Positions 54,614-64,000 of a stretch of 64,000 nt of DNA are shown piece by piece. Within the stretch, counting starts at the first letter, position 1; every line of letters begins with the position of its first letter. This DNA comes from an uncultured Succinatimonas sp. (lineage in GTDB: Bacteria; Pseudomonadota; Gammaproteobacteria; Enterobacterales; Succinivibrionaceae): assembly GCF_905203285.1 (NCBI RefSeq), contig NZ_CAJKVK010000002.1, positions 1 to 64,000 on the forward strand, written 5' to 3'. A program made the translations under genes and the position numbers. Below the pieces are notes generated by a model. That model was not told where the DNA came from, searched no databases, and was given only the letters and a program-made list of their open reading frames with translations.

Positions 54614-55861
54614 GTGTTGTTAGAGATAATGAAAAAATTTGCGCCTATGTTTGAGAAGGGCGGCGTCCTTGAGAAGCTGTATCCTCTCTACGAAGGCACT
54701 TTTACCTTCTTATTCACCCCGGGCAAGGTAACCACCGGTTCAACTCATGTCCGCGACTTCGTTGATTTGAAGCGCATCATGATCATCGTATGGTTTGCCG
54801 TTCTCCCGGCCATGTTATGGGGCTGGTATAACGTAGGCAACCAGACCATCGGCGCTATCGCTTCATTGCCTAATGCCGCCGATATCGCATCCGCTTCCTA
54901 CAAGCTCTTTAGCTATGACTATCACTATGCTTTAGTGCAGATGTTAGGCGGATCGCTCGGTGCTGATGCCGGCTTCTACAGCAAGATGTTAATCGGCGCA
55001 GTCCACTTCCTTCCTATTTACATCGTCGTCTTTGCCGTCGGCGGTTTCTGGGAAGTTCTGTTCTGCATCGTCCGTAAGCATGAAGTTAACGAAGGCTTCT
55101 TCGTAACCTCTATCTTGTTTGCCCTCATCGTTCCTCCGTCAATTCCTTTATGGCAGGCAGCCTTAGGTATTTCCTTCGGCGTCGTTATCGCTAAAGAATT
55201 GTTCGGCGGTACCGGCCGCAACTTCATGAACCCTGCTTTGGCAGGTCGTGCCTTCTTGTTCTTTGCATATCCTGCAAGCATTTCAGGTACCAACTGCTGG
55301 GTTCCGGTTGACGGCTTCTCGGGTGCAACTCCTCTTGCCCAGTGGCAGGAAGGCGGCGTTGACGCTTTAGTCAACTTCGCCGGTGAGAAGATCACCTGGA
55401 TGGACGCATTCTTAGGTAACATCCCCGGCTGTATCGGTGAAGGTTCAACCTTAATGATTTTGGTAGGCGCCGTAATCATCCTGGTTACCGGCATCGCATC
55501 CGCCCGCATCATGCTCGGCGTTTTGATCGGTGCTTTCCTGTGCTCTACCATGTTTAACGCCATCGGCTCCGACACCAACCCGATGTTCTCCATGAACTTC
55601 ATGTGGCATCTCGTTTTGGGCGGCTTTGCCTTCGGCTTGGTCTTCATGGCTACCGATCCTGTCTCAAGCTCCTTTACCAACAGCGGCAAATGGGCTTTCG
55701 GTATTCTGATCGGCGTGATGGTAATTTTGATTCGTGTCGTTAACCCGGCATATCCGGAAGGCATGATGCTCGCCATCTTGTTCGCCAACTGCTGCGCACC
55801 GATGTTCGACTACTTAGCAACTCTGCGCAATATTAAGAAGAGGAGAGTTAGCCGTGCTTAA
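54614..55861 (+). CDS. nqrB: Na+-translocating NADH:quinone reductase subunit B
   Basis: A 415-residue integral membrane subunit with about ten helices that contributes to the Na+ channel and binds riboflavin and a covalent [27 protein letters not shown] and [20 protein letters not shown] match NqrB; the covalent FMN Thr is in FSGATPLAQ near residue 236. Start is GTG with GGAGG seven bases upstream. It overlaps the start of nqrC by eight bases. Confidence 0.97.
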   Translation: MLLEIMKKFAPMFEKGGVLEKLYPLYEGTFTFLFTPGKVTTGSTHVRDFVDLKRIMIIVWFAVLPAMLWGWYNVGNQTIGAIASLPNAADIASASYKLFSYDYHYALVQMLGGSLGADAGFYSKMLIGAVHFLPIYIVVFAVGGFWEVLFCIVRKHEVNEGFFVTSILFALIVPPSIPLWQAALGISFGVVIAKELFGGTGRNFMNPALAGRAFLFFAYPASISGTNCWVPVDGFSGATPLAQWQEGGVDALVNFAGEKITWMDAFLGNIPGCIGEGSTLMILVGAVIILVTGIASARIMLGVLIGAFLCSTMFNAIGSDTNPMFSMNFMWHLVLGGFAFGLVFMATDPVSSSFTNSGKWAFGILIGVMVILIRVVNPAYPEGMMLAILFANCCAPMFDYLATLRNIKKRRVSRA

Positions 55862-56642
55862 GCTGAATAAAGATTCTGCTGTCGGAACTTTCGTCATCAT
55901 CATTGCATTCTGCTTGGTCTGCTCCGTCTTGGTATCAAGTGCGGTAGTTGCTTTAGGACCGTTCCAGCAGGCTGCAATCGCCAATGACCGTCAGGTCAAC
56001 ATTTTGAAAGTTTCCGGCTACAACGTGGAAACCACCGTTGCCGACACTTATGCAAAGCATATTGAGGCAAGAATGCTTGACGTCGCTTCAGGAAATATCG
56101 TTCCTGAGATGCAGGCTCAGGCTGACGGCTACAATTTCGCTTCAGCAGCAAAGCAGGCTGGTGCTTCCGAAGCCATTCCGGCTGATAAAGATATCGCTAA
56201 AATCCGTTCACGCGCCAAGTTGATGCCGATTTACATCGCTAAAGATGATAACGGCACTCCGACCCGCATTATCCTCCCGTTCTACGGTCAGGCATTGTGG
56301 AGTACCGCATACGGCTACTTAGCTTTGTCAACTGACGCCAACACCGTTGAAGGCATCGTCTTCTACAGCCACGGTGAAACCCCGGGCTTGGGCGGTGAAA
56401 TCGACAACCCGCGCTGGCAGGCCATTTGGCAGGGTAAGAAGCTTGAAAACGCCGACGGTGAATACGCTTTGAACATTACCAAAGTCCCGGATCGTGAAGG
56501 TCCCGGTAAGGACTTTGACGTTGACGCATTATCAGGCGCTACTTTGACTTCAAATGGCGTTAATAATGCCGTTCATTACTGGTTCGGCGATGCATATAAG
56601 CCGTTTCTTGACAACCTTCGCAAGGGGGAGATCCTTAAATGA
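55854..56642 (+). CDS. nqrC: Na+-translocating NADH:quinone reductase subunit C
   Basis: A 262-residue subunit with one N-terminal membrane helix ([24 protein letters not shown]) and a periplasmic FMN-binding domain. The FMN attachment Thr is in [13 protein letters not shown] near residue 223, and [15 protein letters not shown] is the flavin-binding region. Covalent flavin attachment needs ApbE, which is not in this window. GTG start overlaps nqrB; the stop overlaps the nqrD start by four bases. Confidence 0.97.
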   Translation: MLKLNKDSAVGTFVIIIAFCLVCSVLVSSAVVALGPFQQAAIANDRQVNILKVSGYNVETTVADTYAKHIEARMLDVASGNIVPEMQAQADGYNFASAAKQAGASEAIPADKDIAKIRSRAKLMPIYIAKDDNGTPTRIILPFYGQALWSTAYGYLALSTDANTVEGIVFYSHGETPGLGGEIDNPRWQAIWQGKKLENADGEYALNITKVPDREGPGKDFDVDALSGATLTSNGVNNAVHYWFGDAYKPFLDNLRKGEILK

Positions 56643-57301
56643 GTGATGTAAAGGTCCCTACTTGGAGAGAAGCTTTCCTAGAGCCTCTTATCACCAATAA
56701 CCCGGTGATGATTCAGATTCTGGGTATCTGCTCCACTCTTGCTGTTACCTCAAGCATGAAAACAGCGTTCGTTATGGGTATTTCCGTAACGGCGGTTACC
56801 GCTTTGTCAAACTACGCGGTATCCCTTACTCGTAATTACATTCCAAGCAGCGTGCGAATCATCGCTCAGATGACCATTATCGCTTCCTTGGTTATCGTCG
56901 TTGACCAGATCTTAAGAGCATTTGCCTACGATCTGTCAAAGCAATTGTCCGTATATGTCGGTTTGATCATCACTAACTGTATCGTTATGGGTCGTACCGA
57001 AGGCTTTGCTTTGAAGTATCCGCCCGTTCAGTCATTCTTTGACGGCTTGGGCAACGGTATCGGCTACATGGTCGTGCTCTGCATTATCGCTACTTTCCGT
57101 GAAATCTTCGGCGCCGGATCCTGGTTCGGCATCACCATCATGGAAACCGTTAACAACGGTGGCTGGTATGTTCCGTGCGGTCTCCTCGTAATGCCTCCTT
57201 GCGGCTTCTTCTTGGTCGGTCTTTTGATTTGGGCCGTCAAGAGCTATCGTAAGGAACTTATCGAGCCTGCCGAATACGATACTCATAAGGAGGATTACTA
57301 A
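56639..57301 (+). CDS. nqrD: Na+-translocating NADH:quinone reductase subunit D
   Basis: A 220-residue, six-helix subunit homologous to RnfE. It contains [33 protein letters not shown] and the conserved Cys in [16 protein letters not shown] near residue 117, which helps bind the intramembrane iron centre together with NqrE. ATG overlaps the nqrC stop, and nqrE starts two bases after its end. Length is typical (about 210). Confidence 0.97.
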   Translation: MSDVKVPTWREAFLEPLITNNPVMIQILGICSTLAVTSSMKTAFVMGISVTAVTALSNYAVSLTRNYIPSSVRIIAQMTIIASLVIVVDQILRAFAYDLSKQLSVYVGLIITNCIVMGRTEGFALKYPPVQSFFDGLGNGIGYMVVLCIIATFREIFGAGSWFGITIMETVNNGGWYVPCGLLVMPPCGFFLVGLLIWAVKSYRKELIEPAEYDTHKEDY

Positions 57302-57303
57302 TA

Positions 57304-57903
57304 ATGTTAGAACATTATCTTTCCCTCTTTGTTAAGAGTATTTTTATCGAGAACATGGCTTTGTCCTTCTTCCTCGGTATGTGTACTTTCCTTGCAGTTT
57401 CAAAGAAAGTTACCACTTCCGTAGGTTTGGGCCTTGCCGTAGTTATGGTGCAGATTTTGGCCGTTCCTGCCAACAACCTCATCAATACCTACGTGTTAAA
57501 GCCTGATGCCTTGATTCAGGGCCTTGACCTCTCGTTCTTGAGCTTTATTACCTGGATCGGCGTTATTGCAGCTATCGTACAGATCTTGGAAATGTTCCTT
57601 GATAAATTCGTACCGAGCCTCTATAGCGCCTTGGGTATTTTCTTACCGCTCATTACCGTAAACTGCGTTATCTTCGCCGGTGTGTCCTTCATGGTTCTCC
57701 GTGAGTACAACTTCGCCGAATCCGTCGTCTACGGTTTAGGTTCAGGTCTCTCTTGGGCATTAGCCATCGCATTGCTTGCCGCTATTCGTGAGAAATTAAA
57801 GTACTCCGATACTCCGGCTGGTCTGCGCGGCATCGGCCTGACTTTCATAACCGCAGGACTGATGGCCTTAGGCTTCATGTCCTTCTCAGGCATTCAGCTC
57901 TAA
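57304..57903 (+). CDS. nqrE: Na+-translocating NADH:quinone reductase subunit E
   Basis: A 199-residue, six-helix subunit homologous to RnfA. It starts [33 protein letters not shown], with the Cys in GMCTFLA near residue 26 and a second in [10 protein letters not shown] near residue 120 that bind the Fe centre between NqrD and NqrE. Length equals the Vibrio protein (198). Spacing to nqrF is nine bases with AAGGAGG. Confidence 0.97.
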   Translation: MLEHYLSLFVKSIFIENMALSFFLGMCTFLAVSKKVTTSVGLGLAVVMVQILAVPANNLINTYVLKPDALIQGLDLSFLSFITWIGVIAAIVQILEMFLDKFVPSLYSALGIFLPLITVNCVIFAGVSFMVLREYNFAESVVYGLGSGLSWALAIALLAAIREKLKYSDTPAGLRGIGLTFITAGLMALGFMSFSGIQL

Positions 57904-57912
57904 GGAGGTAAC

Positions 57913-59142
57913 ATGTTTACAATTGTGTCCGGCGTTGTGATGTTCGTTGTCATCATTGCAGTGCTGGTAGGTTTGATTCTTGCAGCTAAACGCTTCTTAG
58001 TGCAGGAAGGTGACGTCACCATCGGTGTTAACGGCGATCCGAAGTTGGCATTGACTTGCCCTGCCGGCAACAAGCTGTTAAACGATTTGTCCGATAAGGG
58101 CGTGTTCGTTTCTTCAGCCTGCGGCGGCCGCGGTGCTTGCGGTCAGTGCAAGGTTAAAGTCGTTAAAGGCGGCGGCGACGTTCTGCCGATTGAGTACGCA
58201 CACTTCACCAAGCGTCAGATCCGTGAAGGCTGGCGTCTTGCCTGCCAGGTAACCGTCAAGAACGATTGCGAAATCGAGTTGCCTGCTGAAGTATTCGGCG
58301 TTAAGAAATGGGAATGCACCGTTATTTCCAATGAAAACGTTGCTACCTTCATTAAAGAGCTGCGCTTGCGCATCCCTGAAGGCGAGGAAGTTCCGTTCCG
58401 CGCCGGCGGCTACATCCAGATTGAAGCCCCTGCCCATACCGTTTACTACAAGGATTATGATATCCCTGAGCAGTATCGTAAGGACTGGGAACACTTCCAT
58501 CTGTTTGACCTCGTGTCAAAAGTTGACGAGCCGACCACCCGTGCATACTCCATGGCCAACTATCCCGGTGAGAAAGGCCTTATTATGCTCAACGTCCGTA
58601 TCGCAACTCCTCCGCTTCGCCAGCTTAAGGAAATCCCTCCTGGGATCATGTCCTCCTATATTTGGAGCTTGAAGCCCGGTGATAAGGTTACTATTTCAGG
58701 TCCGTTCGGCGAGTTCTTTGCTCGTGAGACCGACAATGAAATGGTATTCATCGGCGGCGGTGCCGGTATGGCCCCGATGCGTTCACACATTTTCGATCAG
58801 TTGAAGCGCTTAAACAGCAAGCGTCGCATCTCTTTCTGGTACGGTGCCCGTTCCTTAAGAGAAGCTTTCTATGTTGACGAGTTCAACCAGCTTGCAAAAG
58901 AGCATCCTAACTTCACTTGGCACTTGGCTTTGTCAGATCCTCTCCCTGAAGATCATTGGACCGGCCTCACCGGCTTCATCGCCAACGTCTTGTATGAACA
59001 GTATCTGAAGAATCATAAGAATCCTGAAGATTGCGAGTTCTACATGTGCGGTCCTCCGATGATGACCAAGTCTGCTGTGGATATGCTCCACTCCTTGGGT
59101 GTTGAAGACGAAAACATCCTCTTTGATAACTTCGGCGGTTAA
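57913..59142 (+). CDS. nqrF: Na+-translocating NADH:quinone reductase subunit F
   Basis: A 409-residue subunit that accepts electrons from NADH. In order: one N-terminal helix, a 2Fe-2S ferredoxin domain with [16 protein letters not shown] and a fourth Cys in RLACQV, an FAD domain with RAYSMANYP, and the NADH domain with [12 protein letters not shown] and [14 protein letters not shown]. All cofactor residues are present. The last gene of the operon, followed by a strong hairpin terminator. NqrM is not encoded next to it. Confidence 0.97.
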   Translation: MFTIVSGVVMFVVIIAVLVGLILAAKRFLVQEGDVTIGVNGDPKLALTCPAGNKLLNDLSDKGVFVSSACGGRGACGQCKVKVVKGGGDVLPIEYAHFTKRQIREGWRLACQVTVKNDCEIELPAEVFGVKKWECTVISNENVATFIKELRLRIPEGEEVPFRAGGYIQIEAPAHTVYYKDYDIPEQYRKDWEHFHLFDLVSKVDEPTTRAYSMANYPGEKGLIMLNVRIATPPLRQLKEIPPGIMSSYIWSLKPGDKVTISGPFGEFFARETDNEMVFIGGGAGMAPMRSHIFDQLKRLNSKRRISFWYGARSLREAFYVDEFNQLAKEHPNFTWHLALSDPLPEDHWTGLTGFIANVLYEQYLKNHKNPEDCEFYMCGPPMMTKSAVDMLHSLGVEDENILFDNFGG

Positions 59143-59160
59143 TAAGATCCTGAAGTTTAT

Positions 59161-59190
59161 AAAAAAGCCGGCCTCGTGCCGGCTTTTACG
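59161..59190 (+). terminator. Rho-independent terminator after nqrF
   Basis: AAAAGCCGGC (59163-59172) pairs with GCCGGCTTTT (59178-59187) around a TCTCGT-like 5-base loop; a second T run follows at about 59194. Confidence 0.88.
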
Positions 59191-59280
59191 ATCTTTTTTG
59201 GACAATTTTAATTTTCTTTGAGCAAAAGTTAAAAAAAGCATTAATATATGGGGGCAAATTTATTGGATTATTTATAACTT

Positions 59281-61146
59281 ATGAAATTAATTTTTCTGTT
59301 TCTTTTCATGCTGATAGCTCCTGTCGCGGTGGCTGTGGAGTCATGGGAAGCAGGCAGAATCGACTATGATGACGGCACCTCGGAAATTGCCGCTTTTATC
59401 AACACTCCCGAGAAAATTCAGCTGCAGATTGTGCTGTGCGCAAGAAACGAGCCGATTAATTATCGTTTTTCCCTAATTTTCCCCGAACCTTTAGAATATT
59501 CCGCCTTTTTTAAAGTAAAAGTATCGTCAGCAGGCGACACCACGCAGGCTTTTGCCGAGTTAAACGGCAATACCCTTGATTTTCAGCTTGACCCTTCCGT
59601 ATTCGTGAACTTGCCGGATGCTCCTGACTTATCTATTGAATTTGAAAAGGACGATGCCGAGTTTTTGGGAATTCCGCAGGTTTTAAATATTCCGGTGTAC
59701 GGAGCGGACGTAACGATTAAGCAGATAGCCGCCGAGTGCGGGTACCTTTGCGTCAATGAAGATTTTAAGTGTGAGTCGCCGCTTGTTTCTGCGATTTTAT
59801 GGCCAAGAAGCGGTTTTATTGATGATTCGGTAAGTAAGCTTGATGATGTCTGTACGCGCGGCAGCGATAAAGCCTATAGCTTTAATTTAAGCGATAAGTG
59901 CAAGCAGGCGCTTGATTTACGTTTTGCGGCTATCGGTTTTGAGCCTCTTTCTTTTTTGGATAAGCTCTTTCACGGTAAGGATTCGTCATATGCTAAATAT
60001 CGCAGTACCTGGAATGAGGCTTTAAGCGCTTTAAAGACCAAAGAAGATCCGCAAAAGCCTAAGGTTGAGTCTGAGATTGCATCTGAGGTTGATGATTATG
60101 ATTGGTATTTGGCGCTTTACTCGATATTAGGATCGCGCAAGCTTACCAATTATCCTGCAAGCTATTTCGCGGTTTTGGATCTTGAGGAAGATCCGACGAC
60201 GCTTTTATATAACACCGATTCACGTTATGACGTCGAGACTTTAAAGTATATGTCGGTATTGTTGCGTTCAAGTGACGATAACGTTGACAAGCTTATTGAA
60301 AAGGCAATATCCGAGTGGCGTAATTTTTATCGTGATTTAAGCGTGTCCTTGCCTTTAATTAAAGAAGCGCAGGCATTGCGTCCGCTTTTATACCGCAGCA
60401 TGTTGTTAAGACTGTGGATACTCGCCGGCAAGCCGCAGCCGATTGAATTAAAGCAAGATCAAATGTTCGTGCAGGGTACGGATAATAAGTACAGCACGGA
60501 TGATGCGCTTGAGAAAAAATGCGCTTATTTTGACGGCGTGCGCGGTGATGAGTTTTTCTATGCATCAAATGAATGCGTGGACGCGATACGCCAAACTTTA
60601 AAACAAAGCGATTTAATTAATGATGAGTATCATTTATTAAGAGAAAAATGGGATGACTATGCCAAAGATTGGCAGAAATCCATTTTTTACTCCGAAAGCG
60701 TGGATGACGCAGTGGGCGATCACCTGCTTACGGGATTAAGCCTGCCGATGCTGTCAGCATATAAAATTTATGGTTTTGGTGATTACTTTTTGCTGCGTGA
60801 CTGCATTTCAAGCCGCGATCAGGATATCTGTTCGTTTGAAGAAAGAAGCTTATATAACACCTATCAACTGGAGCTTAATAACCGCTTGGCCGCAATTGAC
60901 GCGGTATCGAAAGATGACGCGTTGGTGCTTAAAGCTTTAAGTGACAAATGGCAGATTTATTATGATGAGCTTGATAAATATTTAAAATCTCTTGTGGATA
61001 CGCATAAAATTCCGGCATGGCGAGCTTATATGGTAAAGGGCGTTGCCGCCATCATGCAGACTAATGCGGTATTAAATGCCCCTTACTATAAAGAAGAGCT
61101 TCCTGATATTTCGCTTGACAGTTTTGACGGCGATGTGCAGGAATAG
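59281..61146 (+). CDS. Large secreted protein of unknown function
   Basis: A 621-residue protein that I do not recognise. It has a clear Sec signal peptide (MKLIFLFLFMLIAPVAVAVE, cleavage near residue 19), so it is probably periplasmic or secreted. The first 170 residues look beta-rich (possible Ig-like fold); the rest is helical and acidic. It has ten Cys, in patterns such as CGYLC and DCISSRDQDIC, suggesting disulfides. The helical C-terminus with paired Cys and SRDQDICSFEERSLYNTYQLELNNRL faintly resembles LprI-type (DUF1311) repeats, but this is not firm. It stands alone after the nqr terminator, with no operon partner, and the IS1634-type element inserted 60 bases past its stop. Confidence 0.7.
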   Translation: MKLIFLFLFMLIAPVAVAVESWEAGRIDYDDGTSEIAAFINTPEKIQLQIVLCARNEPINYRFSLIFPEPLEYSAFFKVKVSSAGDTTQAFAELNGNTLDFQLDPSVFVNLPDAPDLSIEFEKDDAEFLGIPQVLNIPVYGADVTIKQIAAECGYLCVNEDFKCESPLVSAILWPRSGFIDDSVSKLDDVCTRGSDKAYSFNLSDKCKQALDLRFAAIGFEPLSFLDKLFHGKDSSYAKYRSTWNEALSALKTKEDPQKPKVESEIASEVDDYDWYLALYSILGSRKLTNYPASYFAVLDLEEDPTTLLYNTDSRYDVETLKYMSVLLRSSDDNVDKLIEKAISEWRNFYRDLSVSLPLIKEAQALRPLLYRSMLLRLWILAGKPQPIELKQDQMFVQGTDNKYSTDDALEKKCAYFDGVRGDEFFYASNECVDAIRQTLKQSDLINDEYHLLREKWDDYAKDWQKSIFYSESVDDAVGDHLLTGLSLPMLSAYKIYGFGDYFLLRDCISSRDQDICSFEERSLYNTYQLELNNRLAAIDAVSKDDALVLKALSDKWQIYYDELDKYLKSLVDTHKIPAWRAYMVKGVAAIMQTNAVLNAPYYKEELPDISLDSFDGDVQE

Positions 61147-61208
61147 TAAAGCTTTATAGTTAAAAGCGCGATTAATTTAAAGTTTTGGTGAAAGCAAAAG
61201 CCTTACAT

Positions 61209-61228
61209 CCCACATTGAGCAGTAATTT
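61209..61228 (+). repeat. Inverted repeat, left in window, of IS1634-type element
   Basis: Begins CCCACATTGAGC; perfect over at least 20 bases with the other end. The TTACAT duplication lies directly outside. Confidence 0.95.
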
Positions 61229-61266
61229 CTATTAATATTTTTTTATTATAGCCATCAGATTAGTTT

Positions 61267-63054
61267 TTAAAAATCCTGCCCGGAGTCCGGATCAAGATAA
61301 GGCTCATATTGCAGCGGACTGTAATATTTCGCTGTCTCAATCCCCAAAGCCGCCAAAAGCTGCATCAAAGGCTGCGTCAATCCCGATACATGCAGCCTGC
61401 CGGTAAGGGCAACATAATTAAGACTCAGATTGTTGTTCTCCATATATTTAAATAAACGCTTAAGCGTCGGCTGATTCTGTTCTTTTTTATGTTCAGGATC
61501 GAGGATGGTCAACTGCTTGGATGCCATTACCATGCGTACCCGGTATTCAAGGCATGAATAAACCAATAACGCTGTAGACATCACCCACAGCAGAGCCGTA
61601 ATGCGGTGCGGTGTCTTAAGGTAAAGAGCATCGAGAAACAGCGTCGGATCTTTAAGCAGACGCCAATGCCTCTCAATAACGCTTTGTCGTTTATAGGTGC
61701 CGAGCAATTCGGCAGGCGTCCATTCCCGCTTAGTATCATTGGTGGCAATCAGGTATAAGGTTTCCTGAGCGATTGCTGCTTTTACCGCATTTTCATTTAT
61801 CATTACCTTCCCCGTAACCTTTACACAGGCCAGTACGGTCGGAGCCGGCTCTCCTTTATGGGGGCGTCCGCGGGAGGTATGTTTGTATACCTCTTCGTAT
61901 CCGATGCCGGATAGGACGCATAATTTGCAGCTTTTAAGCAGTTTCTCTACGGCTTTTTCCGCGTCTTTACGGCATTGACACGGGTCAGTGGACAGTTTCT
62001 TAAGTTTTTGCGTCAGCTTTTCGTATTCTTTTTGTGCCCTGCGTTGTACCGCGGCGGTCTTTTGCTCTTTAAGATTGCGGTTGTCGATAAGCAAAAGCCT
62101 GATGTTTTGTCCTCCGACTACGGCGTCTTCACACCACATGCATTTAACTCCGTCAGGAACTTCAGGATTGATGTCCGTCATTGCTCCGGCTGCGTTTAAT
62201 GCTTGAGCAAAGCACTTTTTGGCAAGATTAGTGCCGTCAGGTACCCGGGTAACGATTTTGATGTTGTTCTCATAGGCTTTGATGAAGTTTTCTTCCGAAT
62301 ATAATGCACTGTCGCCGACAAGATATTTCAAGTCTTTAAACTGCTCTATGATTAACGGCCATGCCTGCGTCAGCGTTTCCCAAAATGATTTGTTGTCATG
62401 AGTATTGCCGCTTACCGCTCTTTGATATAAGGGCAGTTTGCTGCCGCCGTCACTTATCATTAAGGAAATAACCTGCGGCAAATCCGGTCTGTGGTCACGG
62501 GAATATCCCGCAGCAATACGCAAACTGCATTCTTCCTCATCTTTTTCACTGCCGTCATAGTGAAAGGAGGTTGAATCAATGTGCGCTTTGCTTATTTTCA
62601 AATCAAGTTTGCGTGCCGCCTTTCGGGCACACAGTACAAACAATTTCTCCGCCCCAAGCTCATACACTTCATCCAAATAACGGCTTAACACATGCCGGTT
62701 TAAATCTTCAGGCATAATGTCCTGATTGAGTAATGCACATAAGGGACGACGCTTATAGAATTCCACAGTGCCGAGCAAGGTTTGATACGGTACGTTTAAC
62801 AGCTGCATCACCAACGCCTTGGTAACGGCTCCGCAATTTACTTTAACGTGTGAGCCTGCTTTGCCGATATATGTATCAATAAGCTCTTCAAGACCTAAAT
62901 AATCGAACATGCCCGCAACCAAGCCGGTGGAGTCGAGAGATTGAGAAGTGACTGCACATCGGCTGCCGAACAAAGCGGCGGCATCAAGGTTATTACCGTT
63001 GAAGCGGATATCTGAGGTTAAATCTACTCTGCGGTGAGGACGGCGGACAGTCAT
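61267..63054 (-). CDS. IS1634-type transposase
   Basis: A 595-residue DDE transposase. N-terminal residues 40-130 (SLDSTGLVAGMFDYLGLEELID) match the leading domain of IS1634/IS4-type transposases. Catalytic candidates are Asp160 in AHIDSTSFHYDG, Asp248 in LVGDSALYSEENF and Glu461 in YKRQSVIERHWRLLKDP (the YREK-like signature). A C-terminal RITALLWVMSTALLVYSCLEYRVR segment is typical. No interruption is seen, so it is probably active. AAGGAG lies just before the ATG. Confidence 0.95.
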   Translation of the reverse strand: MTVRRPHRRVDLTSDIRFNGNNLDAAALFGSRCAVTSQSLDSTGLVAGMFDYLGLEELIDTYIGKAGSHVKVNCGAVTKALVMQLLNVPYQTLLGTVEFYKRRPLCALLNQDIMPEDLNRHVLSRYLDEVYELGAEKLFVLCARKAARKLDLKISKAHIDSTSFHYDGSEKDEEECSLRIAAGYSRDHRPDLPQVISLMISDGGSKLPLYQRAVSGNTHDNKSFWETLTQAWPLIIEQFKDLKYLVGDSALYSEENFIKAYENNIKIVTRVPDGTNLAKKCFAQALNAAGAMTDINPEVPDGVKCMWCEDAVVGGQNIRLLLIDNRNLKEQKTAAVQRRAQKEYEKLTQKLKKLSTDPCQCRKDAEKAVEKLLKSCKLCVLSGIGYEEVYKHTSRGRPHKGEPAPTVLACVKVTGKVMINENAVKAAIAQETLYLIATNDTKREWTPAELLGTYKRQSVIERHWRLLKDPTLFLDALYLKTPHRITALLWVMSTALLVYSCLEYRVRMVMASKQLTILDPEHKKEQNQPTLKRLFKYMENNNLSLNYVALTGRLHVSGLTQPLMQLLAALGIETAKYYSPLQYEPYLDPDSGQDF

Positions 63055-63270
63055 GCAAAACTCCTTTGTTATTCAAGGATAATTTGCCTTAAAAACAATG
63101 CTGAAACCACCGGTAGAGAGAAAATTTGATCAAATCATCATATTTTAGAGATAAGTATTAATGACGGTGATCTTTATCATACAATTTCAATAAAAACATC
63201 TTGCAAAGATTGAACAATTGTGCACATGCTAAATTATCAAGCGGTAACCGATAGGATTAAATAATCCTAA

Positions 63271-63290
63271 AAATTACTGCTCAATGTGGG
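63271..63290 (-). repeat. Inverted repeat, right in window, of IS1634-type element
   Basis: Ends GCTCAATGTGGG on the plus strand, and the TTACAT duplication follows directly at 63291-63296. Confidence 0.95.
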
Positions 63291-63346
63291 TTACATTGTA
63301 AAATTTAAAAAGAAAGTCTTAGTTATTAAATTCATTGGAAAAGTAA

Positions 63347-63556
63347 ATGGCACAGTCTCTTTTTAGTTTCGTTACCAATGTGTTGTTTTATATCGCTATG
63401 GGCGGTATTTGCGTGTGTGCTTTTTGGGGATACGTGATTGTAAAAGATCCGATAAAACGTAAGAAGATCATGTCATACGGCTACTTTATTGCAGGTATTT
63501 ATTTTGCGGCATTAATTTTGTCGTGTCTTTTGATGTTGATGGGTAGGCATTTTTAA
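63347..63556 (+). CDS. Small two-helix membrane protein, unknown function
   Basis: A 69-residue hydrophobic protein with two predicted helices (about 10-29, then 43-65) joined by a basic cytoplasmic loop (KDPIKRKKIMSYG). It is not recognised. The IS1634-type element lies 57 bases upstream, so its original promoter may have been moved or cut, and the AT-rich DNA between the element and the gene could hold a replacement. Length, consistent helix pattern and positive loop support a real gene; the ATG has only a weak ribosome site (TTGGAAAAG). Confidence 0.6.
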   Translation: MAQSLFSFVTNVLFYIAMGGICVCAFWGYVIVKDPIKRKKIMSYGYFIAGIYFAALILSCLLMLMGRHF

Positions 63557-63876
63557 ATAAAAAACATTATTAACTTGACGTTCCAATGTAAAAATGAAAT
63601 TGAAGTATTTGCCTGAAAGTCTTGGAGTTAAATTTTTATTGCTGAAAATCAAGTTATTGATACAACATTTATGCAACATTTCAATTTTTCTTAAATTTTA
63701 CAAATAGTTATTTCTATGCGGATAAGCTTAATTTTATAATTTGCAACATTTTTCGTTGAAAGATTTTTTGTGTTTATTTTTTCGTAATATTGAGAACCTA
63801 AAATTAGATTTTTAATAAACAATTTTGATATAAGGTGTAAATTTTTTATAGAGGAGTTTTAGAGAGAGACCATAAT
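63557..63876. other. AT-rich intergenic region with CAACATTT repeats
   Basis: This 320-base gap shows no credible gene. It contains three copies of CAACATTT (63663-63670, 63674-63681, 63744-63751) and a TTGACG hexamer at about 63578. These may be operator-like sites for the regulator-type gene that follows. A GAGGAG tract lies at 63851-63856. Confidence 0.5.
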
Positions 63877-64000
63877 ATGACCGTTTATTTGCCGATAAAG
63901 CTGAACGTGCTTGAGTGGGCCTATAAAAGGGCAGGTCTTTCTTTGTCCGAACTTTTTGTAAAGTATCCGGGATATAAAAATAGAATAAGCGATTTAGATA
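63877..64000 (+). CDS. ImmA/IrrE-type protein, N-terminal fragment (3' partial)
   Basis: Forty-one codons are visible before the window ends: MTVYLPIKLNVLEWAYKRAG, then LSLSELFVKYPGYKNRISDLD. The ILEWAR-ERAGLSLEDLAKKFP-like lead-in is typical of the N-terminal region of ImmA/IrrE metallo-endopeptidase proteins encoded by toxin-antitoxin-like or phage-immunity loci. The HEXXH motif, if present, lies beyond the window. AGAGAGAG precedes the ATG. Identification rests on a short segment, so it is tentative. Confidence 0.55.
   Translation, partial: MTVYLPIKLNVLEWAYKRAGLSLSELFVKYPGYKNRISDLD

Larger units (their letters stand above)
61209..63290 (-). mobile_element. IS1634-type (IS4 superfamily) insertion sequence, complete
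   Basis: A 2082-bp element. The terminal inverted repeats (61209-61228 and 63271-63290) match over 20 bases: CCCACATTGAGCAGTAATTT and its exact reverse complement. A 6-bp target duplication TTACAT flanks it at 61203-61208 and 63291-63296. One intact transposase gene lies inside. Perfect repeats, intact duplication and open frame indicate recent insertion. It inserted between the secreted protein gene and the small membrane protein gene. Confidence 0.95.

Noticed and set aside
55018..55788. 256-codon antisense open frame inside nqrB
   Set aside because: It mirrors the conserved nqrB frame; composition is low complexity and there is no supporting start site.
1..64000. tRNA and rRNA genes
   Set aside because: No TPsiC-arm or rRNA-like segments were noticed on either strand; a covariance-model scan would be needed to exclude them fully.

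Overview
The window looks like a chromosome segment of a moderately AT-rich gammaproteobacterium. Nearly every housekeeping protein resembles an Enterobacterales/Aeromonadales type: RadA, SerB, RF3, Rsd, YjaG, YcaO, LolBCDE, SmrA, ThiI-YajL, XseB-IspA-DXS-YajQ, AmpG and a six-subunit Na+-NQR. Together with the TRAP transporter and the scrambled but recognisable E. coli-like neighbourhoods, this suggests a host-associated anaerobic or facultative relative of Succinivibrionaceae. The taxonomic placement is inference; no rRNA or tRNA gene was seen.

Layout. Positions 1-6570 hold a carbohydrate cluster: the tail of a TRAP transporter (dctQM), a transketolase split into two genes, and, convergent to them, PTS enzyme I with a divergent four-carbon sugar-acid kinase-like protein. 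Positions 6797-12945 carry gltX, prfC, a TatD-like hydrolase, serB and radA. An intact IS200/IS605-type element (tnpA plus tnpB) lies at about 12955-14699, abutting rsd so closely that it appears to provide the rsd stop codon. Then follow a MepM-like murein hydrolase (15353-17110), a family 1 ABC sugar importer operon on the minus strand (17403-21509), an MBL-fold hydrolase, yjaG, a TauE-type exporter and an AT-rich AAA ATPase with a repeat-bearing fragment behind it (24238-25575).

Positions 25603-29189 contain purHD and hup. lolB-ycaO, an uncharacterised membrane protein with asd, smrA-mtnN and glgC follow to 36351. A roughly 200-bp deletion derivative of an IS605-type element, keeping both ends but no ORF, lies at 36496-36691. 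Next come a PlsC-like acyltransferase, an unknown membrane-anchored protein, slyD with an exceptionally long His/Cys tail, thiI, yajL, and lolCDE on the minus strand.

Positions 44753-52973 form one tightly packed plus-strand run: pheS-pheT-xseB-ispA-dxs-yajQ-ampG. The nqrABCDEF operon (53258-59142) makes the Na+-pumping NADH:quinone oxidoreductase. The right end has a large secreted protein of unknown function, a complete IS1634-type element with inverted repeats and a TTACAT target duplication, a tiny two-helix membrane protein, and the first codons of an ImmA/IrrE-like protein running off the edge.

The genes mostly serve translation, isoprenoid and purine synthesis, lipoprotein export, wall metabolism and sodium bioenergetics. 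The accessory material is the two complete insertion sequences, the ORF-less IS605 relic, the AAA ATPase region and possibly the sugar-acid cluster. No CRISPR array or prophage was seen.
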